Assembly (NCBI RefSeq): GCF_031886125.1
Contig: NZ_CP119391.1
Location: 1,612,001 to 1,676,000 of the forward strand
Direction: 5' to 3'
Length of the DNA stretch: 64,000 nucleotides
Source: Halomonas piscis
GTDB lineage: Bacteria > Pseudomonadota > Gammaproteobacteria > Pseudomonadales > Halomonadaceae
The notes under the pieces were generated by a model. The model searched no databases. It worked only from the letters and a program-made list of their open reading frames with translations, and was not told where the DNA came from. Shown one piece after another: positions 25,613 to 34,927 of the stretch. Numbering within the stretch: the first letter of the stretch is position 1; the number at the start of each line of letters is the position of its first letter. The position numbers and the translations under genes are program-made.

Positions 25613-26092
25613 ATGAGCAGCGAACGCTATCATCAGCACTTCACCGTATCCTGGGACCAGCTGCACCGCGACGTGCGCCAGCTGAGCCGCGAGCTGGTCG
25701 AGCGAAACTTTCAGGGCATCATCGCCATTACCCGTGGCGGTTTGATACCGGCGGCGCTGATCGCCCGGGAGCTGAACGTGCGCCTGATCGATACCGTGTG
25801 CATCAAAAGCTATGACCGCCAGGAGCAGGGCGGCCTCGAGGTGCTCAAGGGCGTGGACCACGACGGCGAAGGCTGGCTGCTGGTGGACGACCTGGTGGAT
25901 ACCGGCAAGACCGCCCGAGCGGTGCGCGACATGCTGCCCAGGGCGCACTTTGTCACCGTGTACGCCAAGCCCGAAGGCCGTCCGCTGGTGGATCAGTACC
26001 TCACCGAGGTGGGCCAGAACTGCTGGATCCAGTTTCCCTGGGACATGGGCGTCGCTTACGTCGAGCCGCTGGCGGACCAGATCAGAAAGTAA
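25613..26092 (+). CDS. gpt: Xanthine-guanine phosphoribosyltransferase
   Basis: A 159-aa type I PRTase close to E. coli Gpt in length (152 aa). N-terminal residues [20 protein letters not shown], the [16 protein letters not shown] block and the PRPP loop [15 protein letters not shown] are characteristic, as is the C-terminal [10 protein letters not shown]. It converts xanthine and guanine to XMP and GMP. It follows apt after 6 nt. Confidence 0.95.
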   Translation: MSSERYHQHFTVSWDQLHRDVRQLSRELVERNFQGIIAITRGGLIPAALIARELNVRLIDTVCIKSYDRQEQGGLEVLKGVDHDGEGWLLVDDLVDTGKTARAVRDMLPRAHFVTVYAKPEGRPLVDQYLTEVGQNCWIQFPWDMGVAYVEPLADQIRK

Positions 26093-26134
26093 GCCGCGCG
26101 CAAAAGCCATTGGTCGAGACGTTTCGGAGTGAGC

Positions 26135-26839
26135 ATGGCAAACCCGCTACCCGAGGAATGGAGTCGCTGGCTGGGCGAGGAGTTCCGGGCCGATTACATG
26201 CAGGCGCTGCGGCGCTTTCTCGCCGAGGAAAAAGCGGCGAAAAAGGTCATTTATCCGCATTCCAGCCAGTGGTTTCGCGCCTTCGAGCTGACGCCGCTGT
26301 CGGCGGTGAAGGTGGTGATTCTTGGCCAGGATCCTTATCACGGCCCGGGCCAGGCCCACGGGCTGTGCTTTTCGGTCAAGCCCGGGGTGAAGGTGCCGCC
26401 CTCGCTGGTGAACGTCTATAAAGAGCTTGCCAGCGACGTGGGCTTTACCCCGGTCCAGCACGGGTTTCTGGAAGACTGGGCGCGCCAGGGCGTGCTTTTG
26501 CTCAATACCGCGCTCACCGTGGAGCAGGGCCGCGCGGCCGCGCACCGCGGGCAGGGCTGGGAAACCTTTACCGACCGTGCCATCGAGACCGTCAGTGCCC
26601 AGGCGCCGCCCTGTGTATTTCTGCTCTGGGGCGGCCACGCCCGGCAGAAAAAGGCGCTGATCGATCAGTCGCGCCACCTGGTGCTCGAGGCGCCGCACCC
26701 GTCGCCGCTGTCGGCGCATCGCGGCTTCTTCGGCACCCGACATTTCTCCCGGGCCAACGCCTTTCTGGCCGCCCAGGGGCGCGAGCCGATCGTATGGCAG
26801 CTGCCGGAAAAGGTTTCACCCGGCCGGGGACAGGCGTAG
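26135..26839 (+). CDS. ung: Uracil-DNA glycosylase
   Basis: A 234-aa family 1 UDG that removes uracil from DNA. The water-activating loop GQDPYHG is at 64-70 with D66, and the leucine-loop [15 protein letters not shown] carries the catalytic His. ATG 26135, preceded by CGGAG (26125-26129), is preferred over the GTG at 26129. Its location between purine and pyrimidine salvage genes, just upstream of upp and uraA, fits release and reuse of uracil. Confidence 0.95.
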   Translation: MANPLPEEWSRWLGEEFRADYMQALRRFLAEEKAAKKVIYPHSSQWFRAFELTPLSAVKVVILGQDPYHGPGQAHGLCFSVKPGVKVPPSLVNVYKELASDVGFTPVQHGFLEDWARQGVLLLNTALTVEQGRAAAHRGQGWETFTDRAIETVSAQAPPCVFLLWGGHARQKKALIDQSRHLVLEAPHPSPLSAHRGFFGTRHFSRANAFLAAQGREPIVWQLPEKVSPGRGQA

Positions 26840-26887
26840 AATATCGCGCAATTTGCTGATGCCGCCCCCGAAAAACGAGGAACCCTC

Positions 26888-27517
26888 ATGAGTGTTCACG
26901 CCATCAACCACCCGCTGGTGCAGCACAAGCTCGGCCTGCTGCGCGAAGCCGATCTCAGCACCAAGAGCTTTCGCGAACTGGCCGGCGAGGTCGCCAAGCT
27001 GTTGACCTACGAAGCCACCCAGGGGCTGGTGCTGGAAGATCACGAGATTCGGGGGTGGAACGGCGAGCCCATTGCCACCCGGCGGCTCAAGGGCAAGAAG
27101 GTCACCGTGGTGCCGATTCTGCGCGCCGGACTCGGCATGCTGGAAGGCGTGACCGATTTGCTGCCCAGCGCGCGCATCAGCGTGGTGGGGCTCTACCGCG
27201 ACGAGGAAACCTTCGAGCCGGTGCCGTACTTCGACAAGCTGGCCAACGATATCGAGGCGCGCCTGGCCGTGGTGATCGACCCCATGCTCGCCACCGGCGG
27301 CTCCATGGTGGCCACCCTTGACATGCTCCATCGGCGCGGCTGCCGCCGGATGAAGGTGATCGTGCTGGTGGCCGCTCCTGAAGGTATCGCCCGGGTGGAA
27401 GAGGCCTACCCCGACGTCGAAATCTATACCGCCTCGATAGACGAGCGGCTGGACGAGAACGGCTACATCGTCCCCGGCCTTGGCGATGCCGGCGACAAGA
27501 TTTTCGGGACGCGCTAG
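26888..27517 (+). CDS. upp: Uracil phosphoribosyltransferase
   Basis: A 209-aa PRTase that makes UMP from uracil and PRPP. Typical blocks are [25 protein letters not shown], the PRPP loop [12 protein letters not shown] (near 128-139) and the C-terminal [12 protein letters not shown]. Length matches E. coli Upp (208 aa). It forms a pyrimidine salvage pair with uraA, separated by an intrinsic terminator at 27536-27570. Confidence 0.97.
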   Translation: MSVHAINHPLVQHKLGLLREADLSTKSFRELAGEVAKLLTYEATQGLVLEDHEIRGWNGEPIATRRLKGKKVTVVPILRAGLGMLEGVTDLLPSARISVVGLYRDEETFEPVPYFDKLANDIEARLAVVIDPMLATGGSMVATLDMLHRRGCRRMKVIVLVAAPEGIARVEEAYPDVEIYTASIDERLDENGYIVPGLGDAGDKIFGTR

Positions 27518-27535
27518 GCCGTGTCCGCTGCTCCG

Positions 27536-27570
27536 TGCCCCTTGCGCCCTGGCGCCGGGGGCATTTTTTT
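27536..27570 (+). terminator. Intrinsic terminator between upp and uraA
   Basis: TGCCCC (27536-27541) pairs with GGGGCA (27558-27563), enclosing GGCGCC, followed by seven T (27564-27570). It lies 51 nt before the uraA start, so uraA needs read-through, antitermination or its own start site. Confidence 0.8.
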
Positions 27571-27621
27571 GTCACCCGCGCGGCGCCGGTGCGTGCCGAT
27601 CACCAAAGGAGTCTCTACCCA

Positions 27622-28851
27622 GTGAGTCACCCCGCTCCGGCCGAGTCCTGGCCTCGACTACTCCTCACCGGCGTGCAGATGCTGTTCGTCGCCTTCGGCT
27701 CGCTGGTGCTGGTGCCGCTGCTCACCGGCCTTTCGCCGAGCGTGGCGCTGTTTACCGCCGGCGTGGGTACGCTGATCTTCCACGCGGTGACGCGCTCGAG
27801 CGTGCCGGTGTTTCTGGCCTCGTCCTTTGCCTTCATCGCTCCGATTCAGGGATCGGTGGCGAGCTTCGGCATTCCGGCCACGCTCGGCGGGCTCATGGCG
27901 GCGGGCCTGGCCTACGTGGCCGTGTCCCAGGCCGTGCGGCTGAAAGGGACGGCCTGGCTGCATCGGCTGCTGCCGCCGATCGTGGTGGGGCCGATCATCA
28001 TGGTTATCGGCCTGGCGCTGGCGCCGGTGGCGGTAGAGATGGCGACCGGGGAAACCAGCGACCACATCGGCTACGGCCGGGCCATCGTGCTGTCCATGGC
28101 GAGCCTGCTGGTGACGCTGGTGCTGGCGGTGTTCGGCCGCGGACTGTTGCGCCTGGTGCCGATCATGGGCGGCATTGCCACCGGCTACGCGCTGGCGCTG
28201 GCGATGGGCGCGGTCGACTTTGCCCCGATACGGGAGAGCGCCTGGGTGGCGCTGCCGGCCTTTACGCTGCCGACGTTTCACTGGGCGGCGATGCTGTTCA
28301 TGGTGCCGGTGGCCATTGCCCCGGCGGTGGAGCACATCGGCGACATGGTGGCGATCGGCTCGGTAACGCGGCAAAACTATCTGGAGAAGCCCGGCCTGCA
28401 CCGCACCCTGCTGGGCGACGGCCTGGCGACCATGGCCGCGGCGCTGTTCGGCGGGCCGCCCAACACCACCTATTCCGAGGTCACCGGGGCGGTGACGCTG
28501 ACCCGGGCGTTCAATCCCAGCTACATGATCGTGGCCGCCGTGACCGCTATCATGCTGGCCTTTGTCGCCAAGCTCGGGGCGTTTTTGCAGACCATCCCCG
28601 GCCCGGTCATGGGCGGGATCATGACGCTGTTATTCGGCTCGATTGCCGTGGTGGGGATGAACACCCTGGTGCGCGCCGGCCAGGCGCTCACCGCGCCGCG
28701 CAACCTTGTCGTGGCGTCGCTGATTCTGGTGTTCGGCATTGGCGGCATGCAGTTCGGCAACGGCCAGTTTACCCTGCAGGGCGTGAGTCTGGCCGCGGTG
28801 GTGGGGATTGTGCTTAACTGGGCGCTGCCCCGCGCCAGTGATGATGAATAG
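27622..28851 (+). CDS. uraA: Uracil permease (NCS2 family)
   Basis: A 409-aa uracil:proton symporter with about 14 hydrophobic segments. The family signature region [20 protein letters not shown] and the conserved [16 protein letters not shown] are present. The start is GTG 27622 ([21 protein letters not shown]), with AAAGGAG at 27605-27611; a longer open frame runs back into the upp terminator and is not coding. It follows upp, the standard pairing for uracil uptake and salvage, and precedes the molybdopterin genes by 25 nt. Confidence 0.93.
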   Translation: MSHPAPAESWPRLLLTGVQMLFVAFGSLVLVPLLTGLSPSVALFTAGVGTLIFHAVTRSSVPVFLASSFAFIAPIQGSVASFGIPATLGGLMAAGLAYVAVSQAVRLKGTAWLHRLLPPIVVGPIIMVIGLALAPVAVEMATGETSDHIGYGRAIVLSMASLLVTLVLAVFGRGLLRLVPIMGGIATGYALALAMGAVDFAPIRESAWVALPAFTLPTFHWAAMLFMVPVAIAPAVEHIGDMVAIGSVTRQNYLEKPGLHRTLLGDGLATMAAALFGGPPNTTYSEVTGAVTLTRAFNPSYMIVAAVTAIMLAFVAKLGAFLQTIPGPVMGGIMTLLFGSIAVVGMNTLVRAGQALTAPRNLVVASLILVFGIGGMQFGNGQFTLQGVSLAAVVGIVLNWALPRASDDE

Positions 28852-28876
28852 CCGCAGGTATTGATCAGGAGACAGC

Positions 28877-29485
28877 ATGTCGGCATCCGACTTTGATGCG
28901 CCGTTCCCGGTGCTTGCCGTGTCCGCGTGGAGCGGCACGGGCAAAACCACGTTGCTTGAGCAGCTGCTGCCGCGACTTGGCGAGCGCGGCCTGAACGTGG
29001 GGGTTATCAAACATGCTCACCACGCCTTTGACGTCGACAAGCCCGGCAAGGACAGCTACCGGCTGCGCAGCGCCGGCGCCGCGCCCATGCTGGTCGCGTC
29101 CCGGGAGCGCTTTGCGCTGATGCAGGAAACCCCCGGCCAGAGCGAGCCCGATCTTGAACGGCTGATCGAGCTGATGGTGCCCCACGCGCCGGATCTCGTC
29201 ATTGCCGAAGGTTTCAAGGCCTGGCCGCTGCCCAAGCTGGTGCTTTATCGCGACGGCGTGGGCGATCCGGCGATCTTTCAGGACCCCTGGGTATGCGCCG
29301 TGGCCTGCAAGCAGGACGAGCGCGCCGCGCTTGAGCAGCACGGCCCGGCGCCGGGCGTTGATCGGCTTGACCTCGACGACGTGCCGGCAGTGGCGCGCTG
29401 GGTCGCGCAGTGGGTGGCCGGTCGGCCGACCGTCGAGACGGCGGCGGAGCAGAGCAACAGCGAAGGTGACACAACATGCATTTGA
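28877..29485 (+). CDS. mobB: Molybdopterin-guanine dinucleotide biosynthesis adaptor MobB
   Basis: A 202-aa P-loop GTPase that assists MobA in MGD cofactor assembly. Walker A is [16 protein letters not shown] (near residues 15-30), followed by the family block [28 protein letters not shown] and [15 protein letters not shown]. It starts a three-gene moco unit: its end overlaps the MoaC-MoaD fusion by 10 bp, and moaE follows. Confidence 0.93.
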   Translation: MSASDFDAPFPVLAVSAWSGTGKTTLLEQLLPRLGERGLNVGVIKHAHHAFDVDKPGKDSYRLRSAGAAPMLVASRERFALMQETPGQSEPDLERLIELMVPHAPDLVIAEGFKAWPLPKLVLYRDGVGDPAIFQDPWVCAVACKQDERAALEQHGPAPGVDRLDLDDVPAVARWVAQWVAGRPTVETAAEQSNSEGDTTCI

Positions 29486-30279
29486 CACATCTTAACGCCC
29501 GCGGCGAAGCCAGCATGGTGGACGTGGGCGACAAGGAGGAAAGCCGCCGGGAAGCCGTGGCGTCCGGACGGATCGTGATGGCGCCCGAGACGCTTGCGCT
29601 GCTTGCCGACGGCGCGCTGCCCAAGGGCGACGTGATTGCCACGGCGCGCATCGCCGGCATTCAGGCGGCCAAGCGTACCCATGAGCTGATCCCGCTGTGC
29701 CATGCCCTGGCGCTGACCAAGGTAGAGCTCGCGTTTGAGCTGGATACCGCCCGCAGCTGCGTCAACGTCGAGGCGCGCTGCCGGCTGACCGGCCGCACCG
29801 GCGTGGAAATGGAAGCGCTGACGGCGGTATCGGTGGCCTGTTTGACGCTTTATGACATGTGCAAGGCGGTGGACAAGGGCATGCATATCGAGGCGGTGCA
29901 GCTGGAGCACAAAAGCGGCGGCAAGAGCGGCGACTATCAGCGCCCGGGCAGCGACGTGGAGGACCCTATCGTCACCGGCGACAGCGCCGCCAGGGAAATC
30001 TCGCTCGGCGTGCGCAGCGATGCCCCCGGGGTGCGGGTCAAGTTTCTCGCCGAGCTTCGCGAGCGCGTGGGCGAAAGCGAAACCCTGGTCGAGCTGGAGC
30101 AGCTGGAAAACTGCGACGTTGCCGGCCTCAAGGCCGCGCTTGCCGCCCGGGACCCGGCCTTTGACGCGCTGCGCGAACGCCGCGTGCTGTGCGCCATCAA
30201 CCAGGTCATGGCCAACGACAGCGCACGCATTACCGACGAAGACGAAGTGGCGTTCTTTCCGCCCGTCACGGGAGGCTAG
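29476..30279 (+). CDS. moaC: MoaC-MoaD fusion (cPMP synthase plus molybdopterin synthase small subunit)
   Basis: A single 267-aa frame with two complete moco domains. Residues 1-156 are MoaC (cyclic pyranopterin monophosphate synthase) with LIPLCHAL (71-78), GVEMEALTA (109-117) and catalytic D127 in [12 protein letters not shown] 28-residue linker is followed by MoaD (about 186-267, [14 protein letters not shown]), ending in VTGG; the free Gly-Gly C terminus is what MoeB adenylates and sulfur is attached to. In most bacteria these are separate genes. No stop or frameshift separates the parts. It overlaps mobB and is 2 nt from moaE, its expected partner. Confidence 0.93.
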   Translation: MHLTHLNARGEASMVDVGDKEESRREAVASGRIVMAPETLALLADGALPKGDVIATARIAGIQAAKRTHELIPLCHALALTKVELAFELDTARSCVNVEARCRLTGRTGVEMEALTAVSVACLTLYDMCKAVDKGMHIEAVQLEHKSGGKSGDYQRPGSDVEDPIVTGDSAAREISLGVRSDAPGVRVKFLAELRERVGESETLVELEQLENCDVAGLKAALAARDPAFDALRERRVLCAINQVMANDSARITDEDEVAFFPPVTGG

Positions 30280-30281
30280 GC

Positions 30282-30764
30282 ATGAGCGTTCGCCAGGACA
30301 TGGACATTCGCGTCAGCGTTCAGCGCGAGCCTTTTGGCGTCGCGGACGACAGCCGCGAGCTCTGCCGGGAGCGTAAGGATATCGGCGCCGTGGTGAGCTT
30401 CACAGGCCTGGTGCGGGATTTCAACGAGTCGCCGGACGTGACCGGCCTGACCCTTGAGCACTATCCGGGCATGACCGAACGCACGCTGGAGGACATCGGC
30501 CGACAGGCCTGGGAGCGGTGGTCGCTCAAGGCCGTGCGTATCGTCCATCGGGTCGGCTACATGGCGCCGGGTGACGGTATCGTGCGGGTGAGCACGGCCA
30601 GTGCCCACCGTCGGGACGCCTTCGAGGCCTGCGATTTCATCATGGACTTTCTCAAGACCCGGGCGCCGTTCTGGAAAAAGGAGCATGCTCGGAGCGGCGA
30701 CTACTGGGTCAGTGAGCGCGAGTCCGACTATGCCGATGCCGATCGCTGGGGCGCCGGCGGCTAG
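30282..30764 (+). CDS. moaE: Molybdopterin synthase catalytic subunit
   Basis: A 160-aa large subunit of molybdopterin synthase, which inserts sulfur from MoaD thiocarboxylate into cPMP. Motifs: GAVVSFTGLVRDFN near 32-45, TLEHYPGM, VGYMAPGDGIVRV and the active-site segment RAPFWKKEH. The start ATG 30282 (MSVRQDMDIRV) is 2 nt after the fusion-gene stop and is preceded by GGGAGG. It is convergent with the RNase J-like gene, with a small hairpin (30767-30784) in the gap. Confidence 0.94.
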   Translation: MSVRQDMDIRVSVQREPFGVADDSRELCRERKDIGAVVSFTGLVRDFNESPDVTGLTLEHYPGMTERTLEDIGRQAWERWSLKAVRIVHRVGYMAPGDGIVRVSTASAHRRDAFEACDFIMDFLKTRAPFWKKEHARSGDYWVSERESDYADADRWGAGG

Positions 30765-30784
30765 CGCCTGGCCATCGCCAGGGC

Positions 30785-32455
30785 TTAGCCGGGGGAGGGC
30801 GCTTCCGCGGCCATGATCTGCAGGTGGATCTCGGGCAGGTGCTGCATGCGCTCGCCAAGCCAGGCCAGAAGCCGCGGTCTGAGCGCCTGGCGCAGTTCGG
30901 CCAGGGTGTCGGCGGCAATGGCGTAAAGCTGCTCGTCCAGCCAGTCGCTGAAGCTGTCTTCGTCCAGCGAGCTGGCGCCGGTATTTTCCAGCATCAGCCG
31001 GCCGATGCGCGCCCAGCCGGTGTCGGTGGCGGTGACCGGCAGGGCGAGGTAGAGACTGCCCCGGCGCGGGTGCCGAGCCGTTGAGCCGTCGAGCCCCGGG
31101 TGGGCCACCACGGCGTTCTGGCTGACGATGCAGGGCGGCTGCGGGGAGCGCGCCTCCCGGTGAAGGCCCTCGGTATCGAAGCGCAGCATGTCGCCGTTGA
31201 GCGGCGACAGCGGCGCGCTGATGCCGAGCCCTTCGGCAAGCTCGCGGTGCGCCCGCTGGTGCAGCGCCTCGCCGTGAACGGGCAGCAGGTGGCGCGGCCT
31301 GACCCAGCGATAGAGGGTGGTCAGTTCGTCCCGGGCGGGGTGCCCGGTAGCGTGCAGCGACGGCCGGCTGAATTCGTCGAACAGGGTGACGCCGAGCTGG
31401 CCGAGCCGGGTCTTGAGCCGCTCGATGGGGCGCTCGTTGCCGGGAATGGCCTTGGCCGAAAAGATCACGCTGTCGCCGGCGGCAAGCGCCAGGTGGGGGT
31501 GGCGCCCCTGGGCCAGTCGCGTCAGCGCCGCCCGAGGTTCGCCCTGGCTGCCGGTGGCAATCACCACGACTTCTTCGGGCGGCAGATAGCCCAGATCATG
31601 CACGGGTACCAGCGGCGGCAGCTCTTCCAGGTAGCCAAGCCCCCGGGCCACGCCGACCATGCGCTCCATGGAGCGCCCCATCAGGCTGATGCGCCGGCCG
31701 GTCTTCTGCGCTGCGCGAGCGACGGCGACAATGCGCGCGACGTTGCTGGCAAAGCATGAGACCACCACCCGGCCTCTGCATTCGCCAAGGGTCTCGGCAA
31801 GCGCGCGGGCGACGTCGCCTTCGCTCGCCGAGTGCCCGGCTACCGGGGCGTTGGTGGAATCGCCGACGACCAGGTCCACCGGCGCCAGCGCGCGAAACCG
31901 TTCGGGGTCAAACGTGGGCCCTGCCAGCGGTTCCGGATCCAGCTTCCAGTCGCCGGTGTGCAGCGTGCGGTAGCGGCCGGCGGCAATCAGCAGCGCGCAG
32001 CTTTCGGGAATGGAGTGGGGGAGCGGCAGGTAGCGCAGGGTGAAAGGCCCGGCGGCCAGGGCCTCCCCGGGCTCGATGACGCGAATCACGTCCGCTGCCA
32101 GGCCGTGCTCGGCAAACTTCAGCCGCAAAAGCCCGGCGGCCAGCGGCGTGGCATAGATTGGACACTGCCAGTGCGGCCACAGCCAGGCCGCCGCGCCGAT
32201 GTGGTCTTCGTGCCCGTGGGTGATGAACAGCGCCCGGGGCGTAATGCCCAGACGGCGGGGCGTTTCCAGGTTGGGCACCTGCAGCGGCGCGTCGGGCAGA
32301 TCCTGACGGATCATCATGCCGCAGTCCACGGCGATCCATTCGCTGGCGTAGCCGTAAAGCGTCAGGTTCATGCCGATCTCGCCGCAGCCGCCAAGCGGCA
32401 GCAGGCGCAAGGGAGAGCGGTAGCGGGGACGAACGGTGACGCGTGCGGGATCCAT
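30785..32455 (-). CDS. RNase J-like metallo-beta-lactamase / beta-CASP nuclease
   Basis: A 556-aa protein with the RNase J layout: beta-lactamase domain with LGGCGEIGMN and metal motif HGHEDH (80-85), HTGDWKLD, then a beta-CASP region with GDSTNAP, CFASNVARI, IATGSQGEPRAAL, SAKAIPGNE, HATGHPARDEL and LPVHGE. The ~130-residue C-terminal part is less familiar. RNase J enzymes are 5'-exo/endoribonucleases of Gram-positives, archaea and alphaproteobacteria; they are not the main mRNA decay enzyme in gammaproteobacteria, which use RNase E. It is transcribed alone, convergent with moaE. A role in RNA processing is an inference. Confidence 0.88.
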   Translation of the reverse strand: MDPARVTVRPRYRSPLRLLPLGGCGEIGMNLTLYGYASEWIAVDCGMMIRQDLPDAPLQVPNLETPRRLGITPRALFITHGHEDHIGAAAWLWPHWQCPIYATPLAAGLLRLKFAEHGLAADVIRVIEPGEALAAGPFTLRYLPLPHSIPESCALLIAAGRYRTLHTGDWKLDPEPLAGPTFDPERFRALAPVDLVVGDSTNAPVAGHSASEGDVARALAETLGECRGRVVVSCFASNVARIVAVARAAQKTGRRISLMGRSMERMVGVARGLGYLEELPPLVPVHDLGYLPPEEVVVIATGSQGEPRAALTRLAQGRHPHLALAAGDSVIFSAKAIPGNERPIERLKTRLGQLGVTLFDEFSRPSLHATGHPARDELTTLYRWVRPRHLLPVHGEALHQRAHRELAEGLGISAPLSPLNGDMLRFDTEGLHREARSPQPPCIVSQNAVVAHPGLDGSTARHPRRGSLYLALPVTATDTGWARIGRLMLENTGASSLDEDSFSDWLDEQLYAIAADTLAELRQALRPRLLAWLGERMQHLPEIHLQIMAAEAPSPG

Positions 32456-32658
32456 CAGGGTAAAAAAAGCCTTGAAAGTGGGGCTTTACTATACGGGATG
32501 GCCGGGGCCGGGCTCAATCGCCGCCGCCCGGTGCGCCCTACGCCGCGATTCGTTAGGGCGACCCAAGAACCCTCGCCCAAAGCGCTTGGCGCGGCGGGCG
32601 GGGAGTGTCAGACTGCGCGCCCCGACTGTCTTTCCGATGACGTCTTGCCGAGGTTGCT

Positions 32659-33330
32659 ATGTCGTTTGCCCAAAGTGTGCTGGCCCCCTGGCTGCTGGTA
32701 CTGTGCGCGGCCCTGTGTATCGGCCTGCTGGCCTGGGTCGCGACGCTCAGGCCCTGGCTGGCGCTTGTCGATGACACCGCACTTCAGCACCGCTGGCTGG
32801 CCGCGACCATGGGAGTCATCCTGCTCTGGCAGCTGCGCGCCCAGGCGGTGGACTGGCTGACCCTGCACCTGGTGTTTACTACCCTGCTGCTTTTGCTGTT
32901 CAAGGCGCCGCTGGCGCTTTTGAGCAACGTCATGGTCAACGTGGCGATGGTGGCGATCGGGCGCAACGAGTGGACGCTGCTAGGCGTCAACGTGCTGGTG
33001 ACCGGCGTGGTGCCGGCGATTGTGGTGGGGCTGATCTGGCGCTTCGTCGACCGCAAGCTGCTGGACAACGTCATGCTGTTCATGTTTATCTGCGGGTTTT
33101 TCGGGGCGGCGGTGGCCACCCTGGCCGGCGGGCTCACCGCGGTGGGACTCATTCTGGTCGGCAGCCAGGATGCCCAGGCGGTGCTGCTGGCCAAGGAATA
33201 CGCGATGTTTCTGCCGCTGCTGATGCCCTCGGAAGCCTTCATCACCGGTATGCTGCTGATCATTCTGATGGTGTACCACCCGGACTGGGTGGCCACCTTC
33301 AACGACCACCGCTACATCGACAGGCAGTAG
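32659..33330 (+). CDS. CbiM-like integral membrane protein (ECF permease family)
   Basis: A 223-aa very hydrophobic protein with about seven helices, resembling the energy-coupling factor transporter S-component family of CbiM. The conserved middle part is NVMVNVAMVAIGRNEWTLLGVNVLV with SEAFITGMLLIILMVYHPDWV near the C terminus. Classical CbiM proteins import Co2+ or Ni2+ and start with an N-terminal metal-binding His; that is absent here and no ATPase genes are adjacent, so function is open. GAGG precedes the start at 32651-32654. It is convergent with lexA. Confidence 0.7.
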   Translation: MSFAQSVLAPWLLVLCAALCIGLLAWVATLRPWLALVDDTALQHRWLAATMGVILLWQLRAQAVDWLTLHLVFTTLLLLLFKAPLALLSNVMVNVAMVAIGRNEWTLLGVNVLVTGVVPAIVVGLIWRFVDRKLLDNVMLFMFICGFFGAAVATLAGGLTAVGLILVGSQDAQAVLLAKEYAMFLPLLMPSEAFITGMLLIILMVYHPDWVATFNDHRYIDRQ

Positions 33331-33350
33331 CGAGGGTAGCCAGCAGCGGA

Positions 33351-33998
33351 CTAGCTCAGCGCCTGGCCGTTGCCGCCGCGGATGACGCCCACGCCCACGC
33401 CTTCGATCTCCAGCGCCTGGGTGCGAAGGTCGATATCGATGGGGGCGAAGTCGGCGTTTTCCGCGAGCAGCTGAACCCGATGGCCCCGGCGCCTGAAACG
33501 CTTGACGGTGACGTCGTCCTCAAGCCTTGCCACGACGATCTGGCCGTCGCGAACGCGTTCGGTGCGGTGTACCGCCAGCAGGTCTCCTTCCAGAATGCCG
33601 GCGTCCTGCATCGACAGCCCGCGCACCCGCAGCAGATAGTCCGCGCGGGGGGTGAAGTACTCGGCGGGCAGCGGGCAGTAGCGGTCAATGTGCTCGGCGG
33701 CAAGAATGGGGCTGCCGGCGGCGACCTCGCCGATAATCGGCAGTCCCTGGGGGCTCTCGGCTGACGGCTCGTCGGGCGTTTCCGCCGCGGGCAGGCGTAT
33801 CCCTCGGGAAGTGTTGCGAATGATGCGGATAGCCCCCTTGCGCTCCAGGGCGCGCAGATGCTCCTCCGCGGCGTTGGGCGAACGAAACCCCAGCGCCCGG
33901 GCGATCTCGGCACGGGTGGGCGGGTAGCCGTATTCGCCCATGGTTTTGACGATGAAGTCGTAGACGTTCTGCTGGCGAGCGGTCAAACGCTGGGTCAT
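33351..33998 (-). CDS. lexA: SOS repressor LexA
   Basis: A 215-aa repressor with N-terminal winged helix (1-70; [21 protein letters not shown] is the recognition region) and a C-terminal self-cleaving domain. The cleavage site is A94-G95 (EVAAGSP); the Ser-Lys pair is S129 (RGLSMQDAG) and K166 (DDVTVKRF). RecA filaments trigger autocleavage and SOS induction. Divergent psrA lies beyond a region holding two CTG-type half-site pairs (34082-34114). The lexA-psrA-nagZ order is as in Pseudomonas. Confidence 0.96.
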   Translation of the reverse strand: MTQRLTARQQNVYDFIVKTMGEYGYPPTRAEIARALGFRSPNAAEEHLRALERKGAIRIIRNTSRGIRLPAAETPDEPSAESPQGLPIIGEVAAGSPILAAEHIDRYCPLPAEYFTPRADYLLRVRGLSMQDAGILEGDLLAVHRTERVRDGQIVVARLEDDVTVKRFRRRGHRVQLLAENADFAPIDIDLRTQALEIEGVGVGVIRGGNGQALS

Positions 33999-34081
33999 GG
34001 AAAACTCCCGTGTCGCAAGTGCCAGGAGCCGGCGGTGTCGGCTGCTTGAACCACCGGCAGGATAAAGGATCGGCGTATCAA

Positions 34082-34114
34082 GTGGTCAAGTATACAGTAT
34101 GGCTCTATGTCCAG
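34082..34114. promoter_or_regulatory. Two candidate LexA boxes
   Basis: The LexA consensus is CTG-N10-CAG. Two overlapping near matches occur: GTG-N10-CAG (34082-34097) and ATG-N10-CAG (34099-34114), each with an intact CAG half and one mismatch in the other half. They lie 84-116 nt before the lexA start, the usual place for autoregulation. Neither box is perfect, so affinity is probably modest. Confidence 0.5.
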
Positions 34115-34250
34115 TATAGCGCCCGCGCCGAGCGCCGCCGATTGAGCCGTGCCGGGCGCTGGCGTAATATTCCCGAATGTTTCAAACCCTCGTTGCAAGC
34201 AGTCGTTTAGCGGCTGCCGTTTACCTGCAGCCTTTGACAAGGAGCGCCGC

Positions 34251-34901
34251 ATGGCCCGGGCGGACACAACCACGCGCATTCTGGATACCGCCGAGGTGCT
34301 GTTTGCCGAGCGCGGCTTTGCCGAAACGTCGCTGCGCACGATCACCGGCAGGGCAGGCGTCAACCTGGCGGCGGTGAACTATCATTTCGGTTCCAAGAAG
34401 GCGCTGATCCAGGCGGTTTTTTCACGCTACCTTGACCCCTTCTCGGTGCGCTTTCACGACGCGCTCGATACGCTCGAGACCCGCTATCAGGGCGGAGTTA
34501 TTCCGCTCGAAGCGCTGTTGGAAAGCATGGCCGAAACGGTGTTGGCGGTGCCTGCCGAGCGCGACAGCCTCAAGGTGTTCATGCGCCTTCTGGGGCTGGC
34601 GTACAGCCAGGCCCAGGGCCACCTTCGCCGCCATATCCAGCAGCACTACGGCGACGTTTTCACCCGCTTTGCCGGGCTGGTGCGCCGGGCGACGCCGGAG
34701 CTGCCCGATGCCGAGCGTTTCTGGCGGCTGCATTTCATGCTGGGCACGGTAGTTTTTACCCTGTCGGGGCTCGATGCCCTCAAGGACATCGCCGAAAAGG
34801 ACTATGCTCAGCCGGTATCCGTTCGCGATCTGGTCAGGCGCCTGCGCCCGGTGGTGGTGGCGGCAATGAACGCGCCGCTCCCCGAGGCACCCGACACCTG
34901 A
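34251..34901 (+). CDS. psrA: TetR-family regulator, PsrA type
   Basis: A 216-aa TetR regulator with helix-turn-helix at about 10-50 (TLDTAEVLFAERGFAETS type; RAGVNLAAVNYHFGSKKALI) and a ligand-binding domain. Its divergent location beside lexA and upstream of nagZ matches Pseudomonas PsrA, a long-chain fatty-acid-responsive regulator of beta-oxidation and rpoS. The start is ATG 34251 after AAGGAG at 34239-34244. A weak PsrA-like site CAAAC-N4-GTTGC lies at 34183-34196. Assignment rests on synteny and general sequence features. Confidence 0.82.
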   Translation: MARADTTTRILDTAEVLFAERGFAETSLRTITGRAGVNLAAVNYHFGSKKALIQAVFSRYLDPFSVRFHDALDTLETRYQGGVIPLEALLESMAETVLAVPAERDSLKVFMRLLGLAYSQAQGHLRRHIQQHYGDVFTRFAGLVRRATPELPDAERFWRLHFMLGTVVFTLSGLDALKDIAEKDYAQPVSVRDLVRRLRPVVVAAMNAPLPEAPDT

Positions 34902-34927
34902 CCGGCCAAGTCAGCCAAAGGAGTCCC

